Made by a program: the position numbers and the translations under genes. Shown here piece after piece: positions 22,599 through 32,375 of a DNA stretch of 64,000 nucleotides. A model generated the notes under the pieces. That model did not search any database and was not told where the DNA came from. It worked only from the letters and a program-made list of their open reading frames with translations. Within the stretch, counting starts at the first letter, position 1. The number at the start of each line of letters is the position of its first letter. The DNA is from Oikopleura dioica (taxonomy: Eukaryota > Chordata > Appendicularia > Copelata > Oikopleuridae), in contig OU015569.1 in NCBI GenBank assembly GCA_907165135.1, forward strand, positions 1,488,001-1,552,000, read 5' to 3'.

Positions 22599-22809
22599 TT
22601 ATTCAAAATTGATAATGCCAAAAACTATTTTTTTCTATATATTTTCTACTATTCATGCCTTTGATTCTTCAATTTATTTTCAACCGCAACAGTTGATTCT
22701 ATTCACCCCAAAAAACACTGCCGCTTTGCTTCACTCTCGCTATAATCAAGATTCAACTTCGTTCAACTTCCAGGACTTGAATTTGAGACCGTTCAGATTT
22801 TCGAAAAGT

Positions 22810-23505
22810 ATGTCCCGCGCTGTTGGTGTTTCCCGTGTTCTCTCAAGACGATTCTTGACGTACGAGACGACCAAGACCCACAAGGATCACTCCGCCACTC
22901 GAAAGTTCCTCCTCAACAAATGTAATTATCACAAACCTAGTTCCAATCTTCCCATTGAATTTTATAGTATTCGGCCAGGGAAAACTATCTGAGAAGCAAT
23001 ACTTCGCCAACGAGTACAAAAGAAGCTGCATGTGGTCGACTGGTCTTTGGCTCTTGTGGTCGATGTGGATCTTTAACGATAAGTGGGATTCCGTTTCTTT
23101 CCTGGTGAAGTCGAACAAGACTCCCCAGGTAAGACAAGACATGTATCAGCAGCTGACAGACATACACTTTGTTTTGGATTAAATGCAAAATTCGTTTTAT
23201 GTGCCAGTGGGATAAGAAAAGAAGTTTAACTGCAAAATTTTAATTATATCTATCTGAAACCAACCATGAATTTTTATTGTTTATGCTTGACAAAATATCT
23301 TAACAAGGCATCTTGCAATTTAAAAATGAGCAGAAACCGCGTGTTCTTTCCATTTTCGTAAAAAAGAGAGAACGAGCTTTTTTCTAGTTAGTTACTTTAT
23401 TGTGACTTTGTTGTTTCACTTGATTAAAAAGCGATTCAGATGTATCCCGCTGTTCCTGTGAAAGAGTTGCACTGGACCCCATTCGGCTGGGGCTTCTGGG
23501 GCTAA
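22810..23505 (+). CDS. Small mitochondrial-type membrane protein
   Basis: Exon 1 (22810-22921) encodes MSRAVGVSRVLSRRFLTYET, a basic amphipathic start typical of a mitochondrial presequence. Exon 2 from 22968 adds GKLSEKQYFANEYKRS and one hydrophobic Trp-rich helix (WSTGLWLLWSMWIF). The end is unsure: reading on stops at 23180-23182, while splicing at the gtaag donor after KTPQ to 23440 adds MYPAVPVKELHWTPFGWGFW and stops at 23503-23505. The second form looks more like a small respiratory-chain subunit tail. Roughly 85-95 residues with one membrane helix suggests an accessory subunit of an inner-membrane complex, but I cannot name it. Confidence 0.55.
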
Positions 23506-23807
23506 ACGAGAAGACTCTCAGACTCTCCTGTATCTCAGATATCTGTTAAACGAATTATTTATTCCTATTGAACAACCACAAGAAAAAACGCATAAGAGTT
23601 CATTTTCAACGGTCCCTTGAGTTTTGTTCTTCAGAACGGAAACTCGGACGCTTCAATAGAGACCGCAAAAATGGTGATTCGAAATCGGAATCCGCACCGT
23701 AATCGCCCGACACGACCTGTTATGGCGCGGAACGGGCGCAACTACCAAAACGGCAACACAAGCTCAACTAGGATCGGATTCAGAAACAAACGATCAAACC
23801 TTTATTA

Positions 23808-26800
23808 ATGCCTCTTTCTTCGACAATTTCTGAATCTCCCGTTAGTCATACAACATCTTGGCTTTGGGTTTTCTTTGTCTGGGCGTTTATGTCAGCGCTG
23901 GACATTTTCCTAACCTTCAGGATCGAATACTTCTATCCTGTTTTTCTAGCTATTCAAGAAACTCATTATTTATGGAAAACTTCTACGCTGTCAAGGTAAA
24001 ACAAAATTATCGCATTGCAGGCTATAAATTTGATAATTTCAGTCTTTTCTTCCTCGTCGTCAATATCTCTGCAGATATAACGATATTTTCATTATGGAAA
24101 AGCGACAATTTATTTATTTTTGCAGGATTCCTAGTCTGGCTCAATGTAAGTAGAAAATCCTCTTTGCTGCTTCTTAAGAGATTGTTTAGGTGATCTTTAG
24201 CGGGCTAGAAATTAAATCGCCGACGCTTTACACAGCCTTTGGTAGTATAGTAATCGTTCTGCTCGACTTTGCGCTATATTCGACAAAATCGAATCCAGAA
24301 AACGAAGGATATTATTTCGCCGAGGGGTTAAAACCCGTCGCTGCGCATTGTATTGGCTATCCTCTTGTTTCTATAGGTTTGCTTTTGTCTAGTCTTATCT
24401 CTGATTTATCATCCGGTTAGGTTATTGTATGAAGCGATATATGGCCTATCTTCTAAGGCTAAGAAAGCAGAATGAAGTCGAAGCAAAGAATAAATATTAT
24501 TATAATCTTCTTTATGAAGCATTGCCGCCTTCTGCCGTAAGTTACCGAAATATGGGACACCATTTGATTTGCTTTTCAGTATAATCACTCTTCCGACAAA
24601 GTTTGGGAGAAAGACTTTCTCGAATTGGAGCCCGACCGCGACGATGGCGAAAGTTCAACATCGAGCAAGTCGGAGCGAGACACGAAGCCGGACAAAGACA
24701 GCCCTGGCTGGTCGCAGCGATTAAAAGACATTTTCCAGGACTTGACGTGCTTCTCAAACTCCAGTCGATCTCATTTACTAACGGTTAGAGCAGAGAAAAC
24801 ATTTTCCAAGGTGGATTAATCGATGCTTTCAGGTAAAGGAGCCCGGGCGAAGTCAGTCAAACAGCGGCAAAAACTCTAGCGGAGGCTCGAATCTGCGCGC
24901 GTATCGTCTCTACCGATGGCTGGAATCAATCGCGTGCTGGTTACGTGAGTGTTTCGCCAGTTCCGGTGTGAACGCGTCGAGCTCTGCCAGCAACAATGCT
25001 CCTTCTGTACATAATTCGGCCGATAATTCGAGCAGTGCTGCGAATAGCCCTAGCGCGGCTGCAGGCCCTAGCTCCTCGTCGTCAAGCTCGAGCCACGTGA
25101 CGAGCAATTCGGGAAGCGGGAAAAGTCCATCAAGTTCAAGCAACAACTCTCACAACTCGGGACGGCGGAATACAGCGTCGAACAGGGCAGCGAAGGGGGA
25201 GCACGCGAATTCGAAAGCGAGCCACCACTCGAGCCAGTCCCAGTCAGCAAGCAACTCCGGCGTAGAGAAAAGTCTACCTAAAAATTCAGCCTCAGATAAC
25301 TGCCAAAAAAGTGAAAATACAAACAACTCTAAACATAATAACCACACCAAGAAGAATCACCATGAAACCGGCGAAAACGGCGATGGCCAGTATTCGCGCC
25401 ACACGCCAACTAAAAAGGAAAAGAACAACCTAAAGAATCAGAGTAACGGCGAGCACTTGTACACGCAAATACAGAAACAGGATTCTATCAAAAACGACGA
25501 TTCGCAAAGCAACCAAAACAGGTAAATTTCTCCAATTGAAATCAACAACGACAATTTCTCTCATTTTCGGCAAATCTCTTTTTACACATTTTTTCATTAT
25601 GAATCCTTTCTCGATTATGTAACTGAGGACTTCAAATTTTCAGAAAAATATTGATTCTTTTTGTTTTGATATCACCACCAATTTTCGGACAGAGTTAATA
25701 AACACGCATTGCAATTATACGAAATGGTCATTTTTGGCAAGGCGAATGTGCGATGTAATGTGCAACGTAAGGGAAACTGTTTTTGGGGAAGGCGTGTTGA
25801 TCATCCGATCAGTCAGTTTTCTTCGTAGATGTCTGAATTGAAATACAAAAGCGAGCGATCCCCGTGCTCTGAGGGCTCAAATCCTCTCCCCGACGCCGCG
25901 TTGTTTGCGAGTTGGAATATTTTTCTAGAGCATCATTTTTCGCGACTTGTTTGTGAGTTCTCTCAGTCAGATAAAAATAGCTGAAATCGCACGCACGAAT
26001 ACGATTTTTACGAAACAATGCCAAACAAGAAAAAGAACTCGACCAAGAAAGCTGTTCCCAACAAGGGTTCTAGCAACAAGTTATTTATGCCCAAGACCTT
26101 GCCAAAATGCCCATTTCCCAAGGTTGAGCCGCCCAAAACTGAGGCTAAAATTGAAGAGCCTTCCGCGTAAGTACAGCCAGAATTCTGTTTTTACGGGAAA
26201 ATGTCGTTCACTATTATGAAATCAAGGAAGAGTTCGGTTACTTTTACTAACATGTAATTTTAGTCGAGGTGACTCTGATGCTGCCCAAGCCGAGTTGGGT
26301 CGAATCAAGCGCGAGAACGAAAAACTCAAGAAAAACGAGATCCAGCTAAAAGGCAAGATCGACGACTTGACGCAGCACGAAGAGTTCACGAAAAACAATT
26401 CGAGGACGTCAAGAAGCGAGACGAGAGCCTTCGCAATCAGCTCAAGGTTGAGCGAGAGCGAACTGGTGACCTCCGATCGCAATTGAAGGAGAAGAACGAG
26501 GAAACCCGCCTTCTCCAGAGCTCCTTGAATGACCGTGAATCCGAGAACGAGCGCCTCCGACATCAACTCAAGAAAAGCGAAATGGATCGTGAAATGCTGA
26601 TTCAGGTGAGTCAAAATATATATAAACAAATATTGTTCTAGAAACTAATCTTTAAAAATATTTAGCAATTCCAATTTTATTAGTTTCCACTATCTTTAAC
26701 CTTATTTTCATGGAGAATTAATTGCTTCTTTAGGATGCTAAAAATCGAGAACAAGAACTGCAACATTTGCGATCCAAGCTTGCAGAAGGCGACCTCAAGA

Positions 26801-27031
26801 TCAACCAGCTCCACCGAATGGTCGAGGAACGGCAACAGAGTGTCCGAAACAACCAGGAAAAGCTCCAGGCCGAGAGCCGGCTCAAGCTTGTAAGTACTCA
26901 AATTATCGATCCCGAGCTTAATGAATCTCTAGCAACTGTTGGAACGATTGAACACCCAGCAGCAAGAAATAGAAGATCTCCGTCACCGCTCTACTCTTTA
27001 CCAGCGTCCAGTTATTCACGACTTTCAGTAA
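23808..27031 (+). CDS. MACO1: Macoilin (TMEM57)
   Basis: A neuronal ER membrane protein in other animals. Blocks matching macoilin: WAFMSALDIFLTFRIEYFYP, NISADITIFSLW, then LKPVAAHCIGYPLVSIG, YLLRLRKQNEVEAKNKYYYN and LLYEALPPSA. Several transmembrane helices lie in the first ~170 residues. A long Ser/Asn/His-rich disordered region follows (about 24970-25520), then a coiled coil (from 26264: AELGRIKRENEKLKKNEIQL; ending RLNTQQQEIEDLRHR). Introns are GT-AG. The coiled-coil exon has a frame break at the five-A run 26391-26395; one extra A would give TKKQFEDVKKRDESLRNQLK and a continuous coil. The stop is taken at 27029-27031, though a donor overlaps it (CA-gtaaac) and a further exon is possible. 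The intron between 25522 and 26263 contains an alternative first exon (see 26008). Confidence 0.88.
26008..26166 (+). CDS. Possible alternative first exon of macoilin or separate gene start
   Basis: An open exon beginning MPNKKKNSTKKAVPNKGSSN and rich in Lys, Ser and Pro ends at a GT donor (GC-gtaag) in phase 2. The downstream acceptor (26263) follows the macoilin donor at about 25521 that is also phase 2, so either exon can be joined in frame to the coiled-coil exon. It is therefore either an internal promoter giving a soluble, membrane-free coiled-coil isoform, or the true start of a separate coiled-coil gene, with macoilin ending elsewhere. Confidence 0.5.
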
Positions 27032-27687
27032 ACTCGCGAATAATATTGATAATACTCACATTTCCTGTATCACACCCCCTGTAGAGGCTGCACCCATAAA
27101 TACACCAACATTTGCAAACACCAACACATGCTCGTGGGCTTGGCCTCAAACTACTGACGCTCCATGCGATAACAACTCTTTTCATCCTTGGACGGAAAAG
27201 TCGTTATCTTGAAAAGCCTGTGTAGTTCCCGTTTATTTTCTTTGGGAGCTTATTTTGATCCAAGTTCACGCGCAACGCCCTTTTCGAGAATTCTTCAATA
27301 CCTTTTTCGATTTCACTTAAAGAACCCTTTCTAGCACGAGTAAAAATGAAACATGAAATTTCCGAACACCTTGAGAGATTTAACCATCTCTCGCTCAGTG
27401 CGTCTAACAACAAAATTAGCAACGCCCCCACCATTCTTCCTTTTTGAAAAGCGTTATTCAAAGTGAAATAGAATATATGTTCATGTTCAAAATGCTGTCT
27501 GTTGGTTGTCGTTTTATAAAGCGAGCAAGGATGAGCTTTGCTTGAAAAACTTCTTGGGTGGAGGTTCGCCATTTTCAATTATGAGATTGTTATGTAACAA
27601 GCATCGTTCTCAGAGATGCATGCGAGCTACTGTTAAGTTTTTTCGCTGAAGTTTTATGTGAGGGAAAAATCAGAGAAGTGATTTCAG
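27032..27687. other. Intergenic, macoilin to PDHX-like
   Basis: About 650 nt. The first ~180 nt could be a further macoilin exon or 3' UTR (an open frame rich in Thr, Asn and Trp runs to about 27212). The rest shows no coding pattern. A tttcag acceptor directly abuts the next ATG. Confidence 0.45.
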
Positions 27688-28860
27688 ATGCGGCTGTCGG
27701 AAGCGAAAAGCGTCATCCAAAAAGTTAAGCCGCATAAAATTGGTATCCGTTTCCCCAAGCGCGCCGCGTGGACACCAACAAGTGAGTCGCACCTAGAAAT
27801 CAAGGAAGAGTAAGGCTAGCCTGATATTCGTAGTTCCCGCCTCTGGTCCAAAGATCCCAGATGAAATTTTGAGACTCGCCATTGTCAAGAGTCCGAGCGC
27901 AAGCAAGGCAGCTCCAGCAAAGACAGCCGCTGCCATTCCAGAGGGAGTTCCACGCATGCGCGATGGTCGACCAAAGTACGAAGGTACACTAAGAATAGGC
28001 TTATCAGTTAAAAAAAACGACGAATACTGTTGTTTTCTAAAGCGTAAATATTGACAACTATTCTTGCTTCTTTATTATCTTTAAATTAGACATCCCCGTG
28101 ACAAACATTCGAAACGTTATTGCGAAGCGTTTAACTGAATCGAAACAGACAATTCCACACCAGTATACTTCAATTAAAGTCTCTGTTGACAACGCGATGG
28201 CTCTTCGCGTCGCACTCAAGGTACCAATTCGTCTTTTTTCGTAATTTTCAATTTCTCTTCTAGGAGTCCGGCGTCAACGTTTCAATGAACGACATTGTAT
28301 TGAAAGCAGTGTCCATTGCGCTGAAGCAAGTGCCGGAGTTGAACGCAGTCTGGTCCGACGGAGACGTCCAGAGACTCGAGGACGTTGACATGTGTATTGC
28401 CGTGGCGACCGATGCCGGCCTCTTCGCTCCCAAATTGTCCAAAGTCGATCAGCTCGGTCTATCTGGAGTCAACGCGCACGTCAAAGATATCGCTGGACGA
28501 GCTAGAGAGGGCAAGCTCACTCCCAGCGAGCTGAGTGGGGGCGGATTCAGCGTTTCTAATTTGGGAATGTTCGGAATCACTGAATTTACCGCCGTCATCA
28601 ATCCTCCTCAGGCTGGAATCCTGGCCGTTGGAGGCATTGAAAAGGAACTCACTCTTGATGGTTTAGTGTAAGTGCATATTGGGTGACTGTGTTTCATCTC
28701 AAGTTGGCTCCATCAAATCCAGCTAATATTTTCGTTTAGTAACACAATGACCCTAACACTCTCTTCCGACGGTCGCTCAGTTGACGTCAACGACGCGTTT
28801 GTATTCTGCGAGAAGCTGAAAGCGATCTTAGAAAATCCCAGAATAATGCTTATGTTATGA
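27688..28860 (+). CDS. PDHX-like 2-oxoacid dehydrogenase acyltransferase core
   Basis: The C-terminal catalytic-type domain of the E2/E3BP family is clear: PVTNIRNVIAKRLTESKQTI, PHQYTSIKVSVDNAMALRVA, VNVSMNDIVLKAVSIAL, FSVSNLGMFGITEFTAVINP and ILAVGGIEKEL. The active-site block near the end reads LSSDGRSVD where E2 has DHRVVDG, so the catalytic His is missing, as in PDHX (E3-binding protein). No lipoyl domain precedes it and I see no convincing E3-binding domain: only ~75 residues lie upstream, starting MRLSEAKSVIQKVKPHKIGI. Vertebrate PDHX is about 500 residues; this is about 300. Its job may be structural within the mitochondrial complex, although no strong presequence is evident. The ATG directly follows a tttcag acceptor. 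Confidence 0.82.
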
Positions 28861-29108
28861 GCCCCTTTTCACTTCAAGTTCAACTATTTATTCAGTCAAA
28901 AAAATTGATCCTTCCTTCAATATAAAAGCAAAAGTGCAGGCAACTGCGTGAAACTAATAAAAATCAGAGCCTAACCTTGATATAAAACATGGAAGAAAAG
29001 ATACAGTAGTTATGAGCTGAACTGTATTTTATTGTTGTCGATTTTTTTCATTTGCAGGAGCGTTGAACTTGGGAATGGTTTAGCAAGTGAATGTACAGAA
29101 ATATGCAG

Positions 29109-30645
29109 TTAGCGGCGATTTTCGCGCAGTGGGAGTCTTTCCTCCTTTCCTCGCCGAAGTTCTTTTCGCTTTCTTTTCTTTTTCTTGAGAGTTAATGTCG
29201 CTTCTTGGCCGAAAGCGATGATAAGAGCGGCGAAGAGCACTGAGAAGGCGATCGTCAGCGCGTAAATGTACGGGTAGAATTTGTCGTCCAGGATTCCCTA
29301 AGTTACAGTTAAGACGAAGACTGTATTTGAAGATAGTAAAACACTGGGTCTACTAGTAGATTTTAATTAAACCTGATAGATGCTTGTCGTAAAGAACTTC
29401 TTGCATCCGTCCAGAGCACAATTTTTCATGGGTGGATCATTCGGGCAGACATCCATTACGTTTACGATATTTCCCTCGTCGTCATCATAACAAGGCGAGT
29501 AAAATATCTCTGGTTCGTTGGCGCTGTGAAAAATACTGCACGTCGAGTCGGGTTTGTAAGGAGACGTGAATGTCGATTCAAACGAGTTGTATGACCTGTC
29601 GTCGTCGTAATAGCTAGATGTATCATTTGAGTAGTCGTAGTAGTTGCTTGAAACGTCTGTTGAATCTCCATCGTCGGGAAAGTTGTGAATGTTCGCTTTT
29701 ATATAGTCCTGGTGTTCATCGAGAACCACCCAGCGGTAAATCAACGAAAGCTTGAATTTCACGTTGCAGTGATCAAAGACATTGTCCCAGCCACAGCATA
29801 GATATTCCTTCTCCCAGCTCTATTTTAGGATAGTCATAAAAATGATTTCTTTCTTTTGATTGCTAGCGTTTATTCTCCGCGATGAAAAAGAAAGAATCTG
29901 AATCAAAGTTACTATTCAGTCAATCTATCCGCCTTCCTGTATGTATTCAAGATTGACGATTCTCAACAGTAGCCAAACCTCGTAGATAAATTTCTCCCCA
30001 ATATCGGCGACCACGGCGACTTGATCGGACATCATGCCCTCGCTCATGTATTCTTCGCAGTAGCCTTCGCCGAGATGCCTGATGCAGCTCATGTACTTGA
30101 TCATGTAGATACAGAAGCTTAGACCAAAGAGCAGGATAGCAATGAGAATGCCCGTGGGTGGGATTTACACTTTATGATCATTATTCTTCTAATTAGATTT
30201 TCGCTCGAGTGCACAATTGACACCCGTTTACGAATAATAAAATTATCAAAATCGAAAATAATGATGAAAAAGAAGATTTGAAAATCCCATGTCTTGATAC
30301 GTTCGCCAGGCGATTTTGTTCCCACTGAAGCCTAGGCCATGAAAGGCAGCAAAAGTAGCGCCAAACATGTAGAAAGAATTGATCAGGTTCCGTATTTGCT
30401 CGGCAGTAAGGATCAGTTTCTTGTGTGGAACGTTTTCGACCATACTATTGTATTCAGTGATCCTTGAAAAGGTGAATATTGGCTTGAATATTGACAAAGG
30501 CTTCTTACTTTTCTTGAATTTTTAGACCTTGAGAATTGTGGAAGTGAAGCGTGGCTGTGATGATGACGACACCAAGGAGCATTCCCAAAAACGCGACCAC
30601 TTTGGTCAGCGTTGGCGAGGGCTGTCTCTGGGATTGAAATTGCAT
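29109..30645 (-). CDS. Tetraspanin family protein
   Basis: Minus-strand gene with four hydrophobic segments: VVAFLGMLLGVVIITATLHF, a second around SFYMFGATFAAFHGLGF, GILIAILLFGLSFCIYMIK, and YALTIAFSVLFAALIIAFG near the end. The large loop between helices three and four starts EKEYLCCGWDNVFDHC, with the CCG signature, and has later cysteines including KNCALDGCKKF. The basic C-tail ends at TAA (29109-29111). The loop is unusually Asp/Ser/Tyr-rich (DYSNDTSSYYDDDRSY). Intron 29820-29936 joins phase-0 exons only if it starts with GA. The join between the second and third helices (about 30155-30290) lacks a clean GT donor or AG acceptor in the needed frame and remains unresolved. Tetraspanins organise membrane microdomains. 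Confidence 0.75.
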
Positions 30646-30959
30646 TTTCAAGATTTTCGTTGGATCAACTCATTTGCTCTCTGTTTATTCAGGGGAGTAT
30701 ATTAAACTACTCTTTCTGATGATTAGACTCAAGGAACTCGTTGCTAGAGTCGTGGGCGCCACACGTCCTCAAGCGCTGAAAAAATGAACAAAGCTTAAAA
30801 AATTCAAACGCTCATTTTCGCTCTTCATTTATTGCTCAGACTTTTTTATTGCGACGTCCTTCAAAATACGCGAATTCCTTTGAAAATCATCGTAAAAGGA
30901 AAAGAAAGAGTACATTGTTCGACAACGAGAAATTACAAATTTGATTAAAAGGGAGATTT
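30646..30959. other. Intergenic
   Basis: About 310 nt between the tetraspanin start and the 3' end of the CAP gene, both on the minus strand. No coding pattern seen. It should carry the tetraspanin promoter or trans-splice acceptor. Confidence 0.45.
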
Positions 30960-31979
30960 TTATTCACTGTTATTTACAGTATTATTAAATGTTTGAATAA
31001 TCTCGTCGACTTCTTGAAAAGATTTTTGGCTTTTTCCGACTTGGGCTCTGTACTGGGCTTTTATATTTCCACAAGCTGAATTGTTAAGATTCATTTTTTC
31101 CCTGATGCATTTTACCTTGATATCTTGCAACGACAACAAACTGAAAACGAATTTCTTTTCGCTTGAATCCTTCGTACTCTGCGATAGCGAATCCAACCCG
31201 CGTCGACTTTTTCCAACAAAGCTGGCTGTAATGTCCCCATTCGTGAAATGTGTCCATGTTGGGCTCGGCATCGTCGGAGATTTCATTCAGATAAATGGGC
31301 ATCTCTTCATACCACGACTTGAGTGAGCTTTGTATTAGAAGTGTGTCACGTGCTCGCTTCGAGAGGCCTCTAATCGATTTATAGTGGCTCCGATAAGAGA
31401 GATTTTCTCCAGCTCTTTTTGAGGTTTTTTAAAATAATAAACCATGTTTGGTATTCTTGGAAAAAGGGCTGAATAGTTGTTGAGAGTATAAAAACCTTGA
31501 CCATGTCGCTCAGTCACGTGTCCAGTAAGATTATTCTCAGCCAGCTCATTTGCTGCATTTTGAGCTTCGTCACACAATTTTCTGCATAAAACCAAAGGAC
31601 CTGTATCTTCATGAAAGCTTCGGTAAAAATTATGCCGAAAAAGTCCTTCGATTTGATACGCTCTGAATCCTACAATGATTAACTTTAAACGATGTGATTC
31701 GTAGCGAACTGCACCTTGTTGTTTGTATATTTGTCTTTCGTAAGGGGCCTCTCCAAGACTCAGAAGTGAAAATTTCGAAAGAGAAAGTTCCGAAGCATTG
31801 ACGATACTTTCTGGCTGAGAAACGGCTGGCTCGTTGTCAAGTTGAGAAACAGAGCAATTTTCAAGAAATGTTACTTCTTTCTCTTGCTGTTGGAGAGGTG
31901 GAATCTCTTTCAATTCGTCTGGCTTTTCATCTAGAATCGGGTCTACAACCTCTGTGGCTTTTGAATCAGAACAACCCAT
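30960..31979 (-). CDS. CAP-domain protein, GAPR-1/GLIPR2-like, probably N-myristoylated
   Basis: I start at the ATG (31977-31979) giving MGCSDSKATE: a Gly-2 and Ser-6 myristoylation signal with Cys-3 for palmitoylation, as GAPR-1 has MGKSASK. A gcgcag acceptor lies 10 nt before it; the longer upstream frame is probably untranslated. After a linker of about 110 residues comes the CAP/SCP domain: RHNFYRSFHEDTGPLVLCRK, LCDEAQNAANELA, then across an intron FHEWGHYSQLCWKKSTRVGF and FVVVARYQ, followed by a short third exon (ACGNIKAQYRAQVG...). The usual HFTQ/VVW signature is present as HYSQLCW. The stop is at 30960-30962. GAPR-1 sits on Golgi and other membranes; the long linker is a difference. 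Confidence 0.8.
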
Positions 31980-32375
31980 GTTTCTGAATCTGCGCCACAT
32001 TAATACAAGGGATCTCACCAAGACAACGCGAGGAATAGGAACGATTCCATTAGCAAAATATTTACTTATCTCGATGAGCACCTTATCGGCATCATTTTGA
32101 CAATGCATCGAAAACGGTGGAAGAATATGTTTGACACCAGCCTTGATAAATTATCGCAAGTCCTGTTAGAACGTCTTTGAATTGCAAAAAACGGGTTTGC
32201 TTAATTGCTTGGATTAACGAGAATGCAACTGCTTAATTGCTTATTGTGCGACTGCGATCAAGAAAGACTAACACAGATTTTTTTTTGGCTTTTTAGTGTT
32301 TTTATTATACATAGCCGGATGTGAAAGGTAAGATGAAGTGACAGTGAAGTGAAGTGAAGAGAGTCGATCGTGCAG
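31980..32375. other. Intergenic
   Basis: About 400 nt between the CAP gene start and the RACGAP1 stop. An open frame continues upstream of the chosen CAP start to 32108 but is interrupted by a likely trans-splice acceptor; otherwise nothing recognised. Confidence 0.45.

Noticed and set aside
23671-23808. Arg/Asn-rich ORF MVIRNRNPHRNR... ending at the macoilin start
   Set aside because: It resembles the basic N-terminus of vertebrate macoilin but is in a different frame and stops before the membrane region; no splice joins them. Kept only as possible 5' UTR.
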